Shown: in pieces, positions 43,531 through 54,291 of the stretch
Layout: every line of letters begins with the position of its first letter
How positions within the stretch are numbered: position 1 is the stretch's first letter
From: Tropicimonas sediminicola
GTDB taxonomy: Bacteria; Pseudomonadota; Alphaproteobacteria; Rhodobacterales; Rhodobacteraceae
DNA length: 64,000 nt
Direction: 5' to 3'
Assembly (NCBI RefSeq): GCF_900188335.1
Contig: NZ_FZOY01000008.1
Coordinates: forward strand, 124,001 to 188,000
Made by a program: the position numbers and the translations under genes
The notes under the pieces: generated by a model
What the model was told of the DNA's origin: nothing
The model's database searches: none
The model's input: only the letters and a program-made list of their open reading frames with translations

Positions 43531-44360
43531 TGGCCGAGGACCGCGTCGCGCAGAGCCTGGTCGACGACTGGACGTTGGCCGAACCAGCGTTCGAACCCGG
43601 GCGCGGCCTGGTGGAGAAGCATGCCCAGGCCGTCGACTGTGCGGCAGCCGCGGGCTTCGGCGGCCTGCAGGAATCCCGTGCGCAGGGGCGCGTAGACGAT
43701 GTCGGTCGCGACGGCCTCGGGCTCCAGCCGATCGAGTGAAAGCGTGAACTCGGTCTTGCCCACCATGCCGAGCGACGTGGTGTTCACCACCGTCCTCGCG
43801 CCTTCGAACATCAGGCCGGCCATGCCCCAGTCATGCACCACCAGACGGGGGCCGAACTCGGCGCGCAGGGCGTCTGCGCGGGCACGGGTGCGGTTGGCGA
43901 TGCGGATCTCCGGTGCACCGGCATCCAGCATGGCCGAGATCACCGCTCGGGCGGCGCCGCCGGCGCCGAGGATCGCGGCAGGACCATCGGCCGCCGACCA
44001 GCCGGAAGCGTTCTGGCGCATGTTGGCGATGAACCCGTAGCCATCGGTACAATCGGCGTGGATCCGGCCATCCTCGTTGAAGATCAGCGTGTTGGCGGCG
44101 CCGATCAGGGCGGCACGGTCGGTCACCAGATCGGCCAGCGCGAGCGCGGCCTCCTTGTGCGGGATGGTGACGTTGACGCCGACGAAGCCCATGCGGGGCA
44201 GGGTGCGCAGGACCTGTTCCAGGTCTTCCGGCGCAACGTCCATCGGGATGTAATGACCCTTGAGGCCATAGGTGGCGAGCCAGTGGCCGTGCAGGCGCGG
44301 CGAGAGCGAATGGGCCACGGGCGAGCCGATTACACCGGCCAGCGGTATCTTGTCTGTCAT
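43527..44360 (-). CDS. aroE: Shikimate dehydrogenase
   Basis: A 277-residue NADP-dependent enzyme of aromatic amino-acid synthesis. Substrate-binding [10 protein letters not shown]-like segment ([12 protein letters not shown], about 16-27), the catalytic lysine in [11 protein letters not shown], the NADP loop [10 protein letters not shown] and NTTSLGM are all present. Starts four bases inside the end of maf. Confidence 0.95.
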   Translation of the reverse strand: MTDKIPLAGVIGSPVAHSLSPRLHGHWLATYGLKGHYIPMDVAPEDLEQVLRTLPRMGFVGVNVTIPHKEAALALADLVTDRAALIGAANTLIFNEDGRIHADCTDGYGFIANMRQNASGWSAADGPAAILGAGGAARAVISAMLDAGAPEIRIANRTRARADALRAEFGPRLVVHDWGMAGLMFEGARTVVNTTSLGMVGKTEFTLSLDRLEPEAVATDIVYAPLRTGFLQAAEARGCRTVDGLGMLLHQAAPGFERWFGQRPVVDQALRDAVLGQ

Positions 44361-44968
44361 GTCTCTATCACTCCCCTGGCGACAAGATGGTCCAGAAGCG
44401 GCAGCAAAGGAAGCCCGAGAACCGAGAAGAAATCGCCCTCGACCGACGCAAAGAGGCGAACGCCCTCGGCTTCAAGCTGGTAGCCACCGACGCAATGGCG
44501 AATCGTCTCCCAGTTTCGCGCGACATACGCGTCGATATAGCCGGGCGAGAGCGCGCGCATCGTCATCCGGACGTGGCCGATATGCCGCCAGACCGGGCGG
44601 CCTTCGTAAAACAGAACGGCGGCGGAATAGAGGTGGTGAAGCTGGCCGGACATCTCGGCGAGCTGCGCCCGGGCCTCCGCCTCGCTTTCCGGCTTGGCGA
44701 GCGCGCGGCCGCGGAACTCCAGGATCTGGTCGCAGCCGAGCACGAGCCGGTCGGGCTGGCGCAGGGCAATCCGGTTGGCCTTGGACTCGGCCAGGTGGTC
44801 GGCCATGTCGCGCGGCGAAAGACCGTCGGCTTCCATGCCGGCGCGCAGCGCGTCCTCGTCGACGGAGGCGGCGCGGATCTCGAACGGAACGCCAGCGTTG
44901 CGGAGCAACTGGGCGCGGACCTCGGAGCGGGAGGCGAGGAGCAGGGTGGGCACCGGAGGCGAACTCAT
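44357..44968 (-). CDS. Maf family nucleotide pyrophosphatase
   Basis: A 203-residue protein with the Maf start [22 protein letters not shown] (about 9-30), ESKANRIAL and LGCDQILEF with the catalytic aspartate. These enzymes hydrolyse non-canonical or modified NTPs. The start at 44968 has AGGGA upstream; an upstream frame extension contains no family similarity. First gene on the left side of the proposed origin. Confidence 0.92.
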   Translation of the reverse strand: MSSPPVPTLLLASRSEVRAQLLRNAGVPFEIRAASVDEDALRAGMEADGLSPRDMADHLAESKANRIALRQPDRLVLGCDQILEFRGRALAKPESEAEARAQLAEMSGQLHHLYSAAVLFYEGRPVWRHIGHVRMTMRALSPGYIDAYVARNWETIRHCVGGYQLEAEGVRLFASVEGDFFSVLGLPLLPLLDHLVARGVIET

Positions 44969-45379
44969 GTGGGTTTCCCTGTGGACAGATCTCTTGAAAG
45001 GGGTGGATGCGTTGTGACCCGATTGGGACAGAATTGCCAGATGGTGGATTTCGGGCCGTTTGCCCCGATCCCGCTCGAGAGTCATCCCCGGCGGAAAACT
45101 CGATACTCAGAGCGGCGGACAGCAACACCCATCCACCAGCATTCGGATTTCATCCACAGGTTCATGCTCATGGCGAATTTCAAAGAAGGTATTGAAACAT
45201 GGTAAAAAATCAGACGTTGCGGTGACAACGAAAAGCCTTTCCGACAGCTTTCCCCCGGTGGATCGGACTGTGGACATCTCGATAATCCACATCTCCACAG
45301 CCCCTACAACTACCACATCTTTCTTTCTTTCTTTCTTTTCTATTTAAGAGAGCGGAGACCATCCGAGGGGAGAGACGCG
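44969..45379. other. Putative chromosomal replication origin (oriC) between maf and hemJ
   Basis: A 411-base non-coding gap, visibly AT-richer than anything nearby. DnaA-box-like 9-mers (consensus TTATCCACA): TCATCCACA at 45150 and TAATCCACA at 45283 with one mismatch; CTGTCCACA (44988-44980, minus), ATGTCCACA (45277-45269, minus) and ATCTCCACA (45291) with two. AT-rich stretches lie at 45177-45240 and at 45318-45346, where TTTC repeats run into TATTTAAG, a candidate unwinding element. Genes on both sides are transcribed away from it. In related genomes the origin lies in this gene neighbourhood. Confidence 0.7.
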
Positions 45380-45832
45380 ATGATCGCGGACTGGCTGAGC
45401 AATATCTATCTCTGGACCAAGTCTCTGCATGTGATCTCGATGATTGCCTGGATGGCGGGTCTCTTCTACCTGCCGAGGCTCTACGTGCATCACACCGAGC
45501 AGACGACGCCAGGAACGCAAATGGACGGCGTGTTCCAGATGATGGAGCGGAAGCTTCTGAAGCTGATCATGAACCCTTCCATGATCGCGACCTGGCTCTT
45601 CGGCCTGATGCTGGTCCTGACGCCCGGGATCGTCGACTGGACGGCCTTCTGGCCCTATGCCAAGGGCGGCTGCGTGATCGCCATGACCTGGTTCCACATG
45701 TGGCTTGCAGCGCGTTGCAAGGACTTCGTGGCGGGCGAGTTCCGCCTCTCGGGGCGTACCTACCGGATCATGAACGAGCTTCCGACGGTGCTGATGATCG
45801 TGATCGTCTTTGCAGTGATCCTGCGCTTCTGA
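45380..45832 (+). CDS. hemJ: Protoporphyrinogen IX oxidase HemJ
   Basis: A 150-residue inner-membrane protein with four helices; the conserved His17 (KSLHVISMIAWMAGLFYLPR) and downstream basic motifs identify HemJ, which performs the penultimate haem step in many alphaproteobacteria. First gene right of the proposed origin; a GGGGAGAG ribosome site precedes the ATG. Confidence 0.92.
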   Translation: MIADWLSNIYLWTKSLHVISMIAWMAGLFYLPRLYVHHTEQTTPGTQMDGVFQMMERKLLKLIMNPSMIATWLFGLMLVLTPGIVDWTAFWPYAKGGCVIAMTWFHMWLAARCKDFVAGEFRLSGRTYRIMNELPTVLMIVIVFAVILRF

Positions 45833-45865
45833 GGCCGCAGGCCAGCAGGGAAAGGGGCGAAGAGA

Positions 45866-45894
45866 TTGACATGGCGGCCCTGAGCGCTTAGATG
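45866..45894 (+). promoter_or_regulatory. Probable housekeeping (sigma-70) promoter of rho
   Basis: TTGACA (45866-45871), a 17-base spacer and TAGATG (45889-45894) lie about 70 bases before the rho start. The -35 is perfect; the -10 is moderate. Confidence 0.5.
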
Positions 45895-45973
45895 CCGCGC
45901 CAATGGCTGTCCTGCCAGGTCTCTCCTATCTCTCAAGTTGCAACGGCCGGTGCACGGCCAGGAAAGCGCATTC

Positions 45974-47245
45974 ATGGCCGAAGACTCCCTGACACTGTCC
46001 GAACTCAAGGCCCAGACTCCGGCCGATCTTCTCGCGATGGCGGAAGAGCTGGACATCGACAACGCATCGACGATGCGCAAGGGCGACATGATGTTCGCGA
46101 TCCTCAAGGAGCGCGCGGAGGATGGCTGGGAGATCTCGGGCGATGGTGTGCTCGAGGTGATGCAGGACGGCTTCGGCTTCCTGCGCTCGCCGGAGGCCAA
46201 CTACCTGCCTGGCCCGGACGACATCTATGTCTCGCCCGACATGATCCGGCAGTACTCCCTGCGGACCGGTGACACGGTCGATGGCGTGATCCAGGCGCCG
46301 CGCGAGAACGAGCGCTACTTCTGCATGACGAAGGTGACGCAGATCAACTTCGAGGAGCCGGAGAAGGCGCGCCACAAGATCAACTTCGACAACCTGACGC
46401 CGCTCTATCCTGACGAGCGGCTGAAAATGGAAGTCGACGACCCGACGATCAAGGATCGCTCGGCCCGCATCATCGACCTGGTCGCTCCGATCGGGAAAGG
46501 CCAGCGGAGCCTGATCGTGGCCCCGCCGCGGACCGGCAAGACGGTGCTGCTGCAGAACATCGCCAACTCGATCGAGAAGAACCACCCGGAGTGCTACCTG
46601 ATCGTCCTGCTGATCGACGAGCGCCCGGAAGAGGTGACCGACATGCAGCGGAGCGTGAAGGGCGAGGTGATCTCCTCGACCTTCGATGAACCGGCGACGC
46701 GGCACGTGGCCGTCTCGGAGATGGTGATCGAGAAAGCCAAGCGCTTGGTCGAGCACAAACGAGATGTTGTGATCCTTCTCGACTCAATCACAAGACTTGG
46801 TAGAGCCTTCAACACCGTGGTGCCTTCGTCGGGTAAGGTGCTGACCGGTGGTGTGGACGCCAACGCGCTGCAGCGGCCGAAGCGGTTCTTCGGTGCGGCC
46901 CGGAACATCGAGGAAGGCGGATCGCTGACCATCATCGCCACCGCGCTGATCGACACCGGCAGCCGGATGGACGAAGTCATCTTCGAAGAATTCAAGGGCA
47001 CCGGTAACTCCGAGATCGTGCTGGACCGCAAGGTCGCGGACAAGCGCGTCTTCCCGGCGATGGACATCCTGAAGTCCGGCACCCGGAAGGAAGACCTGCT
47101 GGTCGACAAGGGTGACCTCCAGAAGACCTTCGTGCTGCGCCGGATCCTGAACCCGATGGGTACGACGGATGCGATCGAGTTCCTGATTTCCAAGCTCAAG
47201 CAGACGAAGACCAACGCCGAGTTCTTCGACTCGATGAACACCTGA
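45974..47245 (+). CDS. rho: Transcription termination factor Rho
   Basis: A 423-residue RNA helicase: N-terminal Rho_N ([21 protein letters not shown]), cold-shock-type RNA-binding domain with [12 protein letters not shown], Walker A in [13 protein letters not shown] (about 178-190) and RecA-type core with [12 protein letters not shown]. Full length. Start chosen at the ATG beginning the conserved N-terminus; a longer open frame upstream has no similarity. Confidence 0.97.
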   Translation: MAEDSLTLSELKAQTPADLLAMAEELDIDNASTMRKGDMMFAILKERAEDGWEISGDGVLEVMQDGFGFLRSPEANYLPGPDDIYVSPDMIRQYSLRTGDTVDGVIQAPRENERYFCMTKVTQINFEEPEKARHKINFDNLTPLYPDERLKMEVDDPTIKDRSARIIDLVAPIGKGQRSLIVAPPRTGKTVLLQNIANSIEKNHPECYLIVLLIDERPEEVTDMQRSVKGEVISSTFDEPATRHVAVSEMVIEKAKRLVEHKRDVVILLDSITRLGRAFNTVVPSSGKVLTGGVDANALQRPKRFFGAARNIEEGGSLTIIATALIDTGSRMDEVIFEEFKGTGNSEIVLDRKVADKRVFPAMDILKSGTRKEDLLVDKGDLQKTFVLRRILNPMGTTDAIEFLISKLKQTKTNAEFFDSMNT

Positions 47246-47270
47246 CCGGCGCCTGATCACGAGGATACCG

Positions 47271-48551
47271 ATGGACACGATCTACGCCCTGGCAACGGCG
47301 CCCGGCCGTGCCGGGGTAGCAGTGGTTCGCGTGTCCGGTTCCGAGGCCTGGGCGGCGTGCCGTCGTCTGTGCGGGTCGCTTCCTGGACCCCGCCGCGCGG
47401 CGATCCGTCCTTTGCGCGATGCAGGGGAGCTGATCGATGAAGCGCTGGTGCTGGTATTCGAAGCGGGCGCCAGCTTTACCGGTGAGGCCAGCGTCGAGTT
47501 CCAGACTCACGGAAGCCCGGCGGTTGTTTCCCGGCTCCTTGCAGCGCTTTCCGGCATGGACGGCCTGCGCGCAGCCGAGGCCGGGGAGTTCACCCGGCGA
47601 GCTTTGGAAAACGAGCGGTTGGACCTGGCGCAGGTCGAGGGTCTCGCGGATCTCATCGACGCGGAAACCGAGGCTCAGCGGCAGCAGGCCCTGCAAGGTT
47701 TCACCGGCGCACTGAGCCGGAAGGCCGAGGATTGGCGCGCGTCGCTGCTCCGCGCGGCGGCCCTTCTCGAAGCGACGATCGACTTTGCCGATGAGGAAGT
47801 GCCCGAGGACGTATCTCCGGAGGTGCACGAGATCCTGGCGGATCTGGTGACGAGTTTCCGGACCGAGATCGCCGGTGTCGGTGCGGCCGAACAGATTCGT
47901 CATGGCTTCGAAGTCGCGATTGTCGGACCGCCGAATGCCGGGAAGTCGACGCTGCTCAACCGGCTTTCTGGCCGGGATGCTGCGATCACCTCGGAAATCG
48001 CGGGGACGACGCGGGATGTGATCGAGGTCCGAATGGACGTGGGCGGGATGCCCGTGACCTTCCTCGATACGGCGGGTATGCGCGAGACCGAGGACGAGAT
48101 CGAATCCCTTGGGATCGACCGGGCGCGAAAGAGGGCGGAAGCGGCGGACCTTCGGATCATCCTTGGCGAGGACGACCTTGGAGTGGAACTGCGCGAAGAG
48201 GATGTGCGGGTCGCTGCGAAATGTGACCTTGGCGTCGTCGGTTCCGGCCTTCCGGTGTCTGGCGAAACCGGGGAGGGAGTGTCCGAACTCCTGTCCCTGG
48301 TGTCCGACGTTCTGGCAGACCGGGTGTCCGGTGCCGGGACGGCGACGCGGTTGCGTCATGCCGAAGCATTGAAGGTGTCGTCGGAGGCTTTGGAGCTGGC
48401 GCAGGAGTGGCTATATTCCGGCGGTGATTCCGCGGAACTGGTGGCGGAGAATCTTCGGGTGGCGATTCGAGCGCTCGACAGCCTGGTTGGGCGGATTGGA
48501 GTTGAGGACGTGCTGGGAGAGATCTTCAGTTCGTTCTGCATCGGGAAGTGA
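47271..48551 (+). CDS. mnmE: tRNA modification GTPase MnmE
   Basis: A 426-residue protein: N-terminal formyl-tetrahydrofolate-binding domain ([19 protein letters not shown]), G domain with [14 protein letters not shown] (about 220-233) and DTAGM, and C-terminal CIGK with the functional cysteine. The C-terminal G4/G5 region looks shorter than usual. With MnmG it makes the 5-carboxymethylaminomethyl group on wobble uridine. Its stop overlaps the mnmG leader. Confidence 0.95.
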   Translation: MDTIYALATAPGRAGVAVVRVSGSEAWAACRRLCGSLPGPRRAAIRPLRDAGELIDEALVLVFEAGASFTGEASVEFQTHGSPAVVSRLLAALSGMDGLRAAEAGEFTRRALENERLDLAQVEGLADLIDAETEAQRQQALQGFTGALSRKAEDWRASLLRAAALLEATIDFADEEVPEDVSPEVHEILADLVTSFRTEIAGVGAAEQIRHGFEVAIVGPPNAGKSTLLNRLSGRDAAITSEIAGTTRDVIEVRMDVGGMPVTFLDTAGMRETEDEIESLGIDRARKRAEAADLRIILGEDDLGVELREEDVRVAAKCDLGVVGSGLPVSGETGEGVSELLSLVSDVLADRVSGAGTATRLRHAEALKVSSEALELAQEWLYSGGDSAELVAENLRVAIRALDSLVGRIGVEDVLGEIFSSFCIGK

Positions 48552-48553
48552 GG

Positions 48554-50425
48554 ATGTTTCACGTGAAACACGACTTTGATGTGATCGTTGTCGGCGGCGG
48601 ACATGCAGGATGTGATGCGGCATCCGCCTCCGCCCGCACCGGTGCGCGTACGGCTCTGGTCACTCTGAAGGCCGATGATCTTGGTGTCATGTCCTGCAAC
48701 CCGGCCATCGGTGGGCTGGGGAAGGGGCATCTGGTTCGTGAAATCGATGCGCTTGACGGTCTGATGGGCCGCGTGGCGGACCAGGCCGGGATTCAGTTCC
48801 GGCTGCTGAATCGCAAGAAAGGGCCGGCCGTTCAAGGACCCCGCACACAAGCGGATCGTAAGCTCTACAAGGCGGCCATGCAGCGCGAGATCGCAGCCAC
48901 CGGGAATCTCATCCTCGTCACGGGTGAGGCGTGCGCCCTTCAGACCGACGGTGCGCGTGTGACTGGACTTGAACTTGGGGACGGGACCGTGCTCAGGGCG
49001 GGCGCCGTGGTTCTGACCACCGGAACGTTCCTCAATGGTGTCATCCATATCGGTGACGTATCGCGGCCCGGCGGCCGGATGGGGGACAAGCCGTCCCACA
49101 AACTGGCGGATCAGATCCGGGACCTTGGCGTCGAATTCGGACGTCTGAAAACGGGAACGCCGCCGCGGTTGGATGGGCGGACGATCGATTGGGATCGTCT
49201 CGACAGCCAGCCCGGGGACGATGACCCGTCGATGTTTTCCTTCCTGTCGACGGGCCCAGTGGTTCGGCAGATCTCCTGCGGGATCACACATACCAACGAA
49301 CGAACCCATGAGATCATCCGGGAGAACCTGAGCCGGTCTGCCATGTATGGTGGGCATATTGCAGGGGTAGGCCCCAGATATTGCCCTTCGATCGAGGACA
49401 AGATCGTTCGGTTCGCCGAGAAGACCTCACACCAGATCTTCCTCGAGCCCGAGGGTCTGGATGATTTCACGGTCTACCCCAACGGCATCTCCACGTCGCT
49501 TCCCGAGGACGTGCAGCACGACTACGTGCATTCGATCGCCGGTCTGGAAAACACGCAGATTCTTCAGCCGGGCTACGCTATCGAGTACGATTACGTCGAT
49601 CCTCGCAGCCTCGATGCCGGGCTCAGGTTGCGCGGCCACGAAGGGCTGTTCCTGGCCGGGCAGATCAATGGGACCACAGGATACGAAGAGGCAGCGGCGC
49701 AAGGATTGGTTGCGGGTCTGAATGCGGCGCGGTTCGTTCTTGGACACGAGCCGGTGCATTTCCGTCGAGATCAAAGCTACATCGGCGTGATGGTGGATGA
49801 CCTGATCACCCAAGGTGTTTCGGAACCGTACCGGATGTTTACGTCCCGGGCCGAGTTTCGTTTGTCGCTGCGGGCAGACAACGCGGATCAGCGGCTGACG
49901 CCTCTGGGTATCGAACTTGGCATGGTTTCGGAACGGCGGCGTCAGAGTTTCGAAGAGAAGATGGAACAGATCTCCGAAGCGCGGGAAATCCTCTCTGGGG
50001 TCGAGTTCACCTCTCGCACCCTTCAATCTCTGGGCGTTCGGGTGAACGAGGACGGGCCCCGACGCACCGCGTTGCAGGCCCTGGCGCTGCCGGGCGCGGA
50101 TGTCGATGCATTCTCGAGAACCGCACCGGAGATCTCGGGGATTTCTCCGGACGTCTTGGAGCAGATCGGGCGGGATGCTCTCTACGCAAACTACATCGAT
50201 CGCCAGTCTCGTGATGTGGCGGCGCTGAAGAAGGATGAATCCTGGGAGATCCCGGCAGATTTCGACTATGCCGTCCTGAAGGGCCTGTCGAATGAGCTGC
50301 GGCTGAAGCTGGAACGGGTCCGCCCGGACACCCTCGCGCAAGCTGGTCGGATCGACGGAATGACCCCCGCGGCGCTGACGCTGGTCCTGGCGCATCTTCG
50401 GCGAGCGGAACGTCAGCGTGCTTGA
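48554..50425 (+). CDS. mnmG: tRNA uridine-5-carboxymethylaminomethyl modification enzyme MnmG (GidA)
   Basis: A 623-residue flavoprotein: FAD-binding [12 protein letters not shown] (about 11-22), [21 protein letters not shown] (about 50-70), and family signature [13 protein letters not shown] and [16 protein letters not shown]. Partner of MnmE. The start codon lies inside a parS site, whose bases encode the MFHVKH N-terminus. A GTG two codons upstream is an alternative start. Confidence 0.96.
   Translation: MFHVKHDFDVIVVGGGHAGCDAASASARTGARTALVTLKADDLGVMSCNPAIGGLGKGHLVREIDALDGLMGRVADQAGIQFRLLNRKKGPAVQGPRTQADRKLYKAAMQREIAATGNLILVTGEACALQTDGARVTGLELGDGTVLRAGAVVLTTGTFLNGVIHIGDVSRPGGRMGDKPSHKLADQIRDLGVEFGRLKTGTPPRLDGRTIDWDRLDSQPGDDDPSMFSFLSTGPVVRQISCGITHTNERTHEIIRENLSRSAMYGGHIAGVGPRYCPSIEDKIVRFAEKTSHQIFLEPEGLDDFTVYPNGISTSLPEDVQHDYVHSIAGLENTQILQPGYAIEYDYVDPRSLDAGLRLRGHEGLFLAGQINGTTGYEEAAAQGLVAGLNAARFVLGHEPVHFRRDQSYIGVMVDDLITQGVSEPYRMFTSRAEFRLSLRADNADQRLTPLGIELGMVSERRRQSFEEKMEQISEAREILSGVEFTSRTLQSLGVRVNEDGPRRTALQALALPGADVDAFSRTAPEISGISPDVLEQIGRDALYANYIDRQSRDVAALKKDESWEIPADFDYAVLKGLSNELRLKLERVRPDTLAQAGRIDGMTPAALTLVLAHLRRAERQRA
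48555..48570. promoter_or_regulatory. parS centromere site 1, in the mnmG start
   Basis: TGTTTCACGTGAAACA, a perfect 16-base palindrome identical to the universal ParB-binding site. It begins on the second base of the mnmG start codon. Confidence 0.95.
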
Positions 50426-51050
50426 ACCTGGCGATGCGCTATCTTCAGTCCTGGGTCGGGATGTTTCACGTGAAACACGGGAGCGGCTCGAGACCCACCA
50501 AACCCTCCTGACCAAGTGGAATCGGGCAATCAACCTCGTATCACCCGGTACGATAGAGAACGCATGGACGCGGCACATCCTGGATTCCGCCGAAGTCTTC
50601 GCCGCCGCACCGACCTCTGCCCGGAAGTGGCTGGATTTTGGGACAGGCGGCGGGTTCCCGGGGCTGGTCTGTGCGATCATCGCCGCGGAGTTTACTCCCG
50701 AGATTTCATTCACTCTGGTCGAAAGCGACAAGCGAAAATCGGCCTTTCTGACGACGGTTCTAAGGGAAACAGGCGTGACCGCCGAAGTGGTTGCCAGGAG
50801 GCTCGAGGACATGAGACCTCAAGCCGCCGACGTGATTTCCGCACGCGCTGTCGCATCGCTTTCGGATCTTCTCACCTATGCCTATCCTCATCTCGCTCCC
50901 GGCGGACACTGTCTGTTTCCAAAGGGAGTGCGGGCTGAAGAGGAAGTCGCGTCAGCATCAGACTCGTGGCGCTTCAAGCTGGAGCGAAGGCCGAGTATAA
51001 CGGACCCGAATACCGCCATCCTCGTACTTGGAGAAATCGAGCGTGTCTGA
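50418..51050 (+). CDS. rsmG: 16S rRNA (guanine-N7) methyltransferase RsmG (GidB)
   Basis: A 210-residue methyltransferase modifying G527 of 16S rRNA. SAM motif [12 protein letters not shown] (about 71-82) and [20 protein letters not shown] (about 39-58) are characteristic. A GTG start overlaps the mnmG end by 8 bases. Codons 15-20 (VSRET region) are the translation of a parS site. Confidence 0.95.
   Translation: MLEPGDALSSVLGRDVSRETRERLETHQTLLTKWNRAINLVSPGTIENAWTRHILDSAEVFAAAPTSARKWLDFGTGGGFPGLVCAIIAAEFTPEISFTLVESDKRKSAFLTTVLRETGVTAEVVARRLEDMRPQAADVISARAVASLSDLLTYAYPHLAPGGHCLFPKGVRAEEEVASASDSWRFKLERRPSITDPNTAILVLGEIERV
50462..50477. promoter_or_regulatory. parS centromere site 2, inside rsmG
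   Basis: Second perfect TGTTTCACGTGAAACA, 1.9 kb from site 1 and 0.6 kb before parA. It encodes the VSRET stretch often seen in alphaproteobacterial RsmG. Confidence 0.95.
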
Positions 51051-51852
51051 GTCGAACCGGGCCCCAGGGCCAAAGATCATTGCGGTCGCCAACCAGAAGG
51101 GCGGTGTCGGCAAGACGACCACGGCCATCAACCTCGGCGCTGCGCTCGCAGAAGACGGCCGCAAGGTTCTTGTGATCGATCTCGATCCCCAGGGGAACGC
51201 ATCCACCGGGTTGGGCATCGACGTCGCGGATCGGGAGAAATCCACCTACGACCTGCTGCTGGACGAGGTGCCGCTTGGGGACGTCGTGCGCCCAACCAAC
51301 TTCGAGAACCTCTGGATCGCGCCGGCCACCACCGATCTCAGCTCGGCGGATATCGAGCTCGTCGCGAATGAGCGTCGCAGTTTCCTACTGCATGATGCGT
51401 TGCGCCAACCTGCGGTTACCACATATGGCTACGATCACGTGTTGATCGATTGCCCGCCGTCACTCAACCTCCTGACGGTCAACGCGATGGTTGCGGCGCA
51501 TTCCGTGCTGGTGCCGTTGCAGAGCGAGTTCTTCGCGCTGGAGGGCCTGTCGCAGCTGATGCTCACGCTTCGAGAAGTCCGACAGACCGCCAACCCCGGT
51601 CTGCGCATCGAAGGCGTGGTGCTGACCATGTACGACGTCCGCAATAACCTCTCGCAGCAGGTCGAGGAGGATGCGCGCGACGCGTTGGGAGATCTCGTGT
51701 TCCAGACGCGGGTGCCCCGGAACGTGCGGATCTCCGAAGCGCCGAGCTTCTCCCAGACAGTCCTCGAATACGACACCGCGTCAAAAGGCAGCGCTGCGTA
51801 TCGTGCCCTTGCGCAGGAAATGCTTGCGCGCGGCGTCGGTGTCACCGTCTAG
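51043..51852 (+). CDS. parA: Chromosome-partitioning ATPase ParA
   Basis: A 269-residue Walker ATPase: deviant Walker A NQKGGVGKTTT (about 16-26), DLDPQGNAS, and DCPPSLNLLTVNA. It drives ParB-parS complexes towards the new pole. The GTG at 51043 has GGAG 9 bases upstream and overlaps the rsmG end; an upstream TTG is possible. Confidence 0.96.
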   Translation: MSESNRAPGPKIIAVANQKGGVGKTTTAINLGAALAEDGRKVLVIDLDPQGNASTGLGIDVADREKSTYDLLLDEVPLGDVVRPTNFENLWIAPATTDLSSADIELVANERRSFLLHDALRQPAVTTYGYDHVLIDCPPSLNLLTVNAMVAAHSVLVPLQSEFFALEGLSQLMLTLREVRQTANPGLRIEGVVLTMYDVRNNLSQQVEEDARDALGDLVFQTRVPRNVRISEAPSFSQTVLEYDTASKGSAAYRALAQEMLARGVGVTV

Positions 51853-51862
51853 AAAGGCAACC

Positions 51863-52789
51863 ATGGAAAAGAAGAGTCAGAAAACCCGCGGGCTGGGCAG
51901 AGGTCTTTCCGCTCTCATGGCAGACGTGGCCATCGAGCCGGCAAACGCCGCGCCGACGGGTGGACCGCAGCCCTACGAGCGGCGCCTGCCGATCGAGAAG
52001 CTGGAAGCCAACCCGGACCAGCCGCGGAAGGATTTCTCCCAGACCGCGCTGCAGGAACTTTCGGATTCGATCCGCACCAAGGGCGTCCTGCAGCCGCTGA
52101 TCGTCCGTCCGAGCCCTCGCAATCCGGATCGTTTCGAGATCGTCGCCGGTGAACGCCGCTGGCGCGCCGCTCAGATGGCGCAGCTGCACGAGGTTCCGGT
52201 CATCCAGCGGGACCTGACCGACACCGAAGTTCTCGAGATCGCGATCATCGAGAACATCCAGCGCGCCGATCTGAACGCGGTGGAAGAGGCGCTTGGGTAT
52301 CGCCAGCTTATTGACCGGTTCGGCCACACGCAGGAGCAACTGGCCCAGGCGCTCGGAAAGAGCCGGAGCCACATCGCCAACGTCATGCGCCTGCTGCAAT
52401 TGCCGACGGAGGTTCAGGCGCTGCTGCGGGAGGGCAAGCTTTCTGCGGGTCACGCGCGGGCGCTGATCACCACGGACAATCCGGCCGAGCTTGCCCGACA
52501 GGTGGTGGCCCAAGGGCTTTCGGTCCGGGAGACCGAGGCGCTGGTCAAGCGGGCGAATGCGCCGGAGAAGCCGGGTGCGGCGCCGCGCGCTTCCGCCGGC
52601 CGTGCGGAGAAGGACGCGGACACGCGCGCGCTGGAGCAGGATCTTTCGGCGAACCTTCGGATGAAGGTCACCATTGATCACATGGACATCGACGGGTCCG
52701 GCAAGTTGGTGATCCAGTACCGGACGCTCGACCAGCTCGACGCGCTCTGCCGCGTGCTCAGCGAGAGCCCGTTGGACGAGTCCATATAA
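51863..52789 (+). CDS. parB: Chromosome-partitioning protein ParB
   Basis: A 308-residue DNA-binding CTP hydrolase: N-terminal RGLGRGLSALM, ParB/sulfiredoxin domain with GERRWRAAQMA (about 92-102) and ENIQRADLNAVEEA, HTH with KSRSHIANVMRLL, and C-terminal dimer domain. Ten bases after parA. Its last 32 bases overlap the convergent DUF454 gene. Confidence 0.96.
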   Translation: MEKKSQKTRGLGRGLSALMADVAIEPANAAPTGGPQPYERRLPIEKLEANPDQPRKDFSQTALQELSDSIRTKGVLQPLIVRPSPRNPDRFEIVAGERRWRAAQMAQLHEVPVIQRDLTDTEVLEIAIIENIQRADLNAVEEALGYRQLIDRFGHTQEQLAQALGKSRSHIANVMRLLQLPTEVQALLREGKLSAGHARALITTDNPAELARQVVAQGLSVRETEALVKRANAPEKPGAAPRASAGRAEKDADTRALEQDLSANLRMKVTIDHMDIDGSGKLVIQYRTLDQLDALCRVLSESPLDESI

Positions 52790-53117
52790 AGAGGAGGACA
52801 GCGCTGAGCACCGCGGCCTGGATGGCAAGCAGGGCAGGGCGCAGTCCGATCACCAGAGACACCGCAAAGACGGCGCCGATCGACACAGAGGCATAGCGCT
52901 TGCCGCGCCTCGAGATCGCGCCGCTTTCTCGCCAGTCGCGGATCGGTGGGCCGAAGACCTTGTGTTCGACCAGCCAGTCATGCAGCCGGTCAGATGAGCG
53001 GGAAAAGCAAAAGGCCGCGAGCAGGACGAAGGGCACGGTCGGCACGAGCGGGAGCACAACTCCGATGGCTCCCAGGCCAAGCGCCACTGCGCCGGCAGCA
53101 CCCCAGAGAACCCGCAT
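52758..53117 (-). CDS. YbaN family (DUF454) inner-membrane protein
   Basis: A 119-residue protein with an N-terminal helix pair (GAVALGLGAIGVVLPLVPTVPFVLLAAFCF split over about 8-37), the conserved FSRSSDRLHDWL and two C-terminal helices. Family function unknown. Start at the ATG; a TTG 5 codons upstream is possible. Follows hemW with a 4-base gap. Confidence 0.85.
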   Translation of the reverse strand: MRVLWGAAGAVALGLGAIGVVLPLVPTVPFVLLAAFCFSRSSDRLHDWLVEHKVFGPPIRDWRESGAISRRGKRYASVSIGAVFAVSLVIGLRPALLAIQAAVLSAVLLFIWTRPTGSR

Positions 53118-53121
53118 TCGC

Positions 53122-54291
53122 TTACCCCGCAAGCAATTCGCGCAACACCGCGTTCAGCAGGGCGCGCCCCTGGTGCGTCGTGCGCAGGGTGTCGCCCTCA
53201 AACGCCAACATGCCGGCTTCCACCATCCTGTCCACCCGGTCTGGAAGCTCGGTGTCCGCGCCCATCGCAAGCAGGCGAGACATGGAAATGCCCTGTGTCA
53301 CCCGCAGCCCCATCAAAAGATATTCCTCCGCGGCCTCCTGTCCAGACAGGGGAGCGAACTCCTCGAAGGCGTCAGCCTCCTGTTCGGCCTTCTTGAGCCA
53401 GGCGCCGGGTGCCGATGGGCAGACCGTGGCGTGCCTCTGTCCTTTCAAGGTCAGGCGCCCATGCGCTCCAGCCCCAACACCTGCGTAGTCACCGGCACTC
53501 CAATACAACATGTTGTGTTTGCAGATTGCGCCAGACCGGGCGAAGTTCGACACTTCATAGAGTTCGAGGCCCGCCTCGGCGCATCGTTCGACCGTCAGGT
53601 CGTACATGTCCGCCGACAGATCCTCGTCCGGCAAGCCGCGCAAACCGCCCCGCGCGGCGCGTGCGCCAAAGGCGGTGCCGGGCTCGATCGTCAACTGGTA
53701 GAGCGACAGGTGGTCGATCGCCATTTCGAGCGCCCGGTCCAACTCCTCGCGCCAGGCGTCGAGCGATTGGTCCTGCCGGGCATAGATCAGGTCGAAGGAC
53801 ACACGGTCGAATTCCCGCCGCGCGATATCGAAGGCGGTACTCGCCTCTGCCGCGGAGTGGAGCCGACCGAGGCGCCGGAGGTCCTCATCGTTCAAGGACT
53901 GGACGCCGAGCGAGATTCGGTTCACCCCCGCCTGCCGGTAGGCGGCGAAGCGGCCCGCCTCGACCGAGGTGGGGTTGGCCTCGAGCGTCACTTCCCAGTC
54001 GTTGGCGAGCGGCCAGGTGGCGCGGACGGTATCCAGCACCTGCGCCACCGTCTCCGGCGCCATCAGGCTCGGCGTGCCGCCGCCGAAGAACACGGTGTCG
54101 AGCTTGCGCCGCCCGGTCAGCGCGCCGGCGCGCTCCACTTCGCGAGACAGTGCATCGGCCCATCGCTTCTGGTCGATGTGCTCGGCGACATGGGAATTGA
54201 AATCGCAATAGGGGCATTTCGACTGGCAGAACGGCCAGTGGACATAGAGCCCGAACCCGGCGGCCTGCCAGTCTTCGCCGGACGCGCTCAC
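53122..54291 (-). CDS. hemW: HemW-type radical SAM haem chaperone
   Basis: A 389-residue radical SAM protein with the CxxxCxxC cluster motif in [14 protein letters not shown] (about 17-30), GGGTPSL (about 70-76) and the HemN_C domain at the end. Often mislabelled as coproporphyrinogen oxidase; HemW binds and delivers haem. Overlaps rdgB by 4 bases; part of the rph-rdgB-hemW unit. Confidence 0.92.
   Translation of the reverse strand: MSASGEDWQAAGFGLYVHWPFCQSKCPYCDFNSHVAEHIDQKRWADALSREVERAGALTGRRKLDTVFFGGGTPSLMAPETVAQVLDTVRATWPLANDWEVTLEANPTSVEAGRFAAYRQAGVNRISLGVQSLNDEDLRRLGRLHSAAEASTAFDIARREFDRVSFDLIYARQDQSLDAWREELDRALEMAIDHLSLYQLTIEPGTAFGARAARGGLRGLPDEDLSADMYDLTVERCAEAGLELYEVSNFARSGAICKHNMLYWSAGDYAGVGAGAHGRLTLKGQRHATVCPSAPGAWLKKAEQEADAFEEFAPLSGQEAAEEYLLMGLRVTQGISMSRLLAMGADTELPDRVDRMVEAGMLAFEGDTLRTTHQGRALLNAVLRELLAG

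Noticed and set aside
45318-45340. TTTC repeats as a CRISPR or contingency microsatellite
   Set aside because: Only about four units, outside any coding frame, and better explained as part of an AT-rich unwinding region of the origin.
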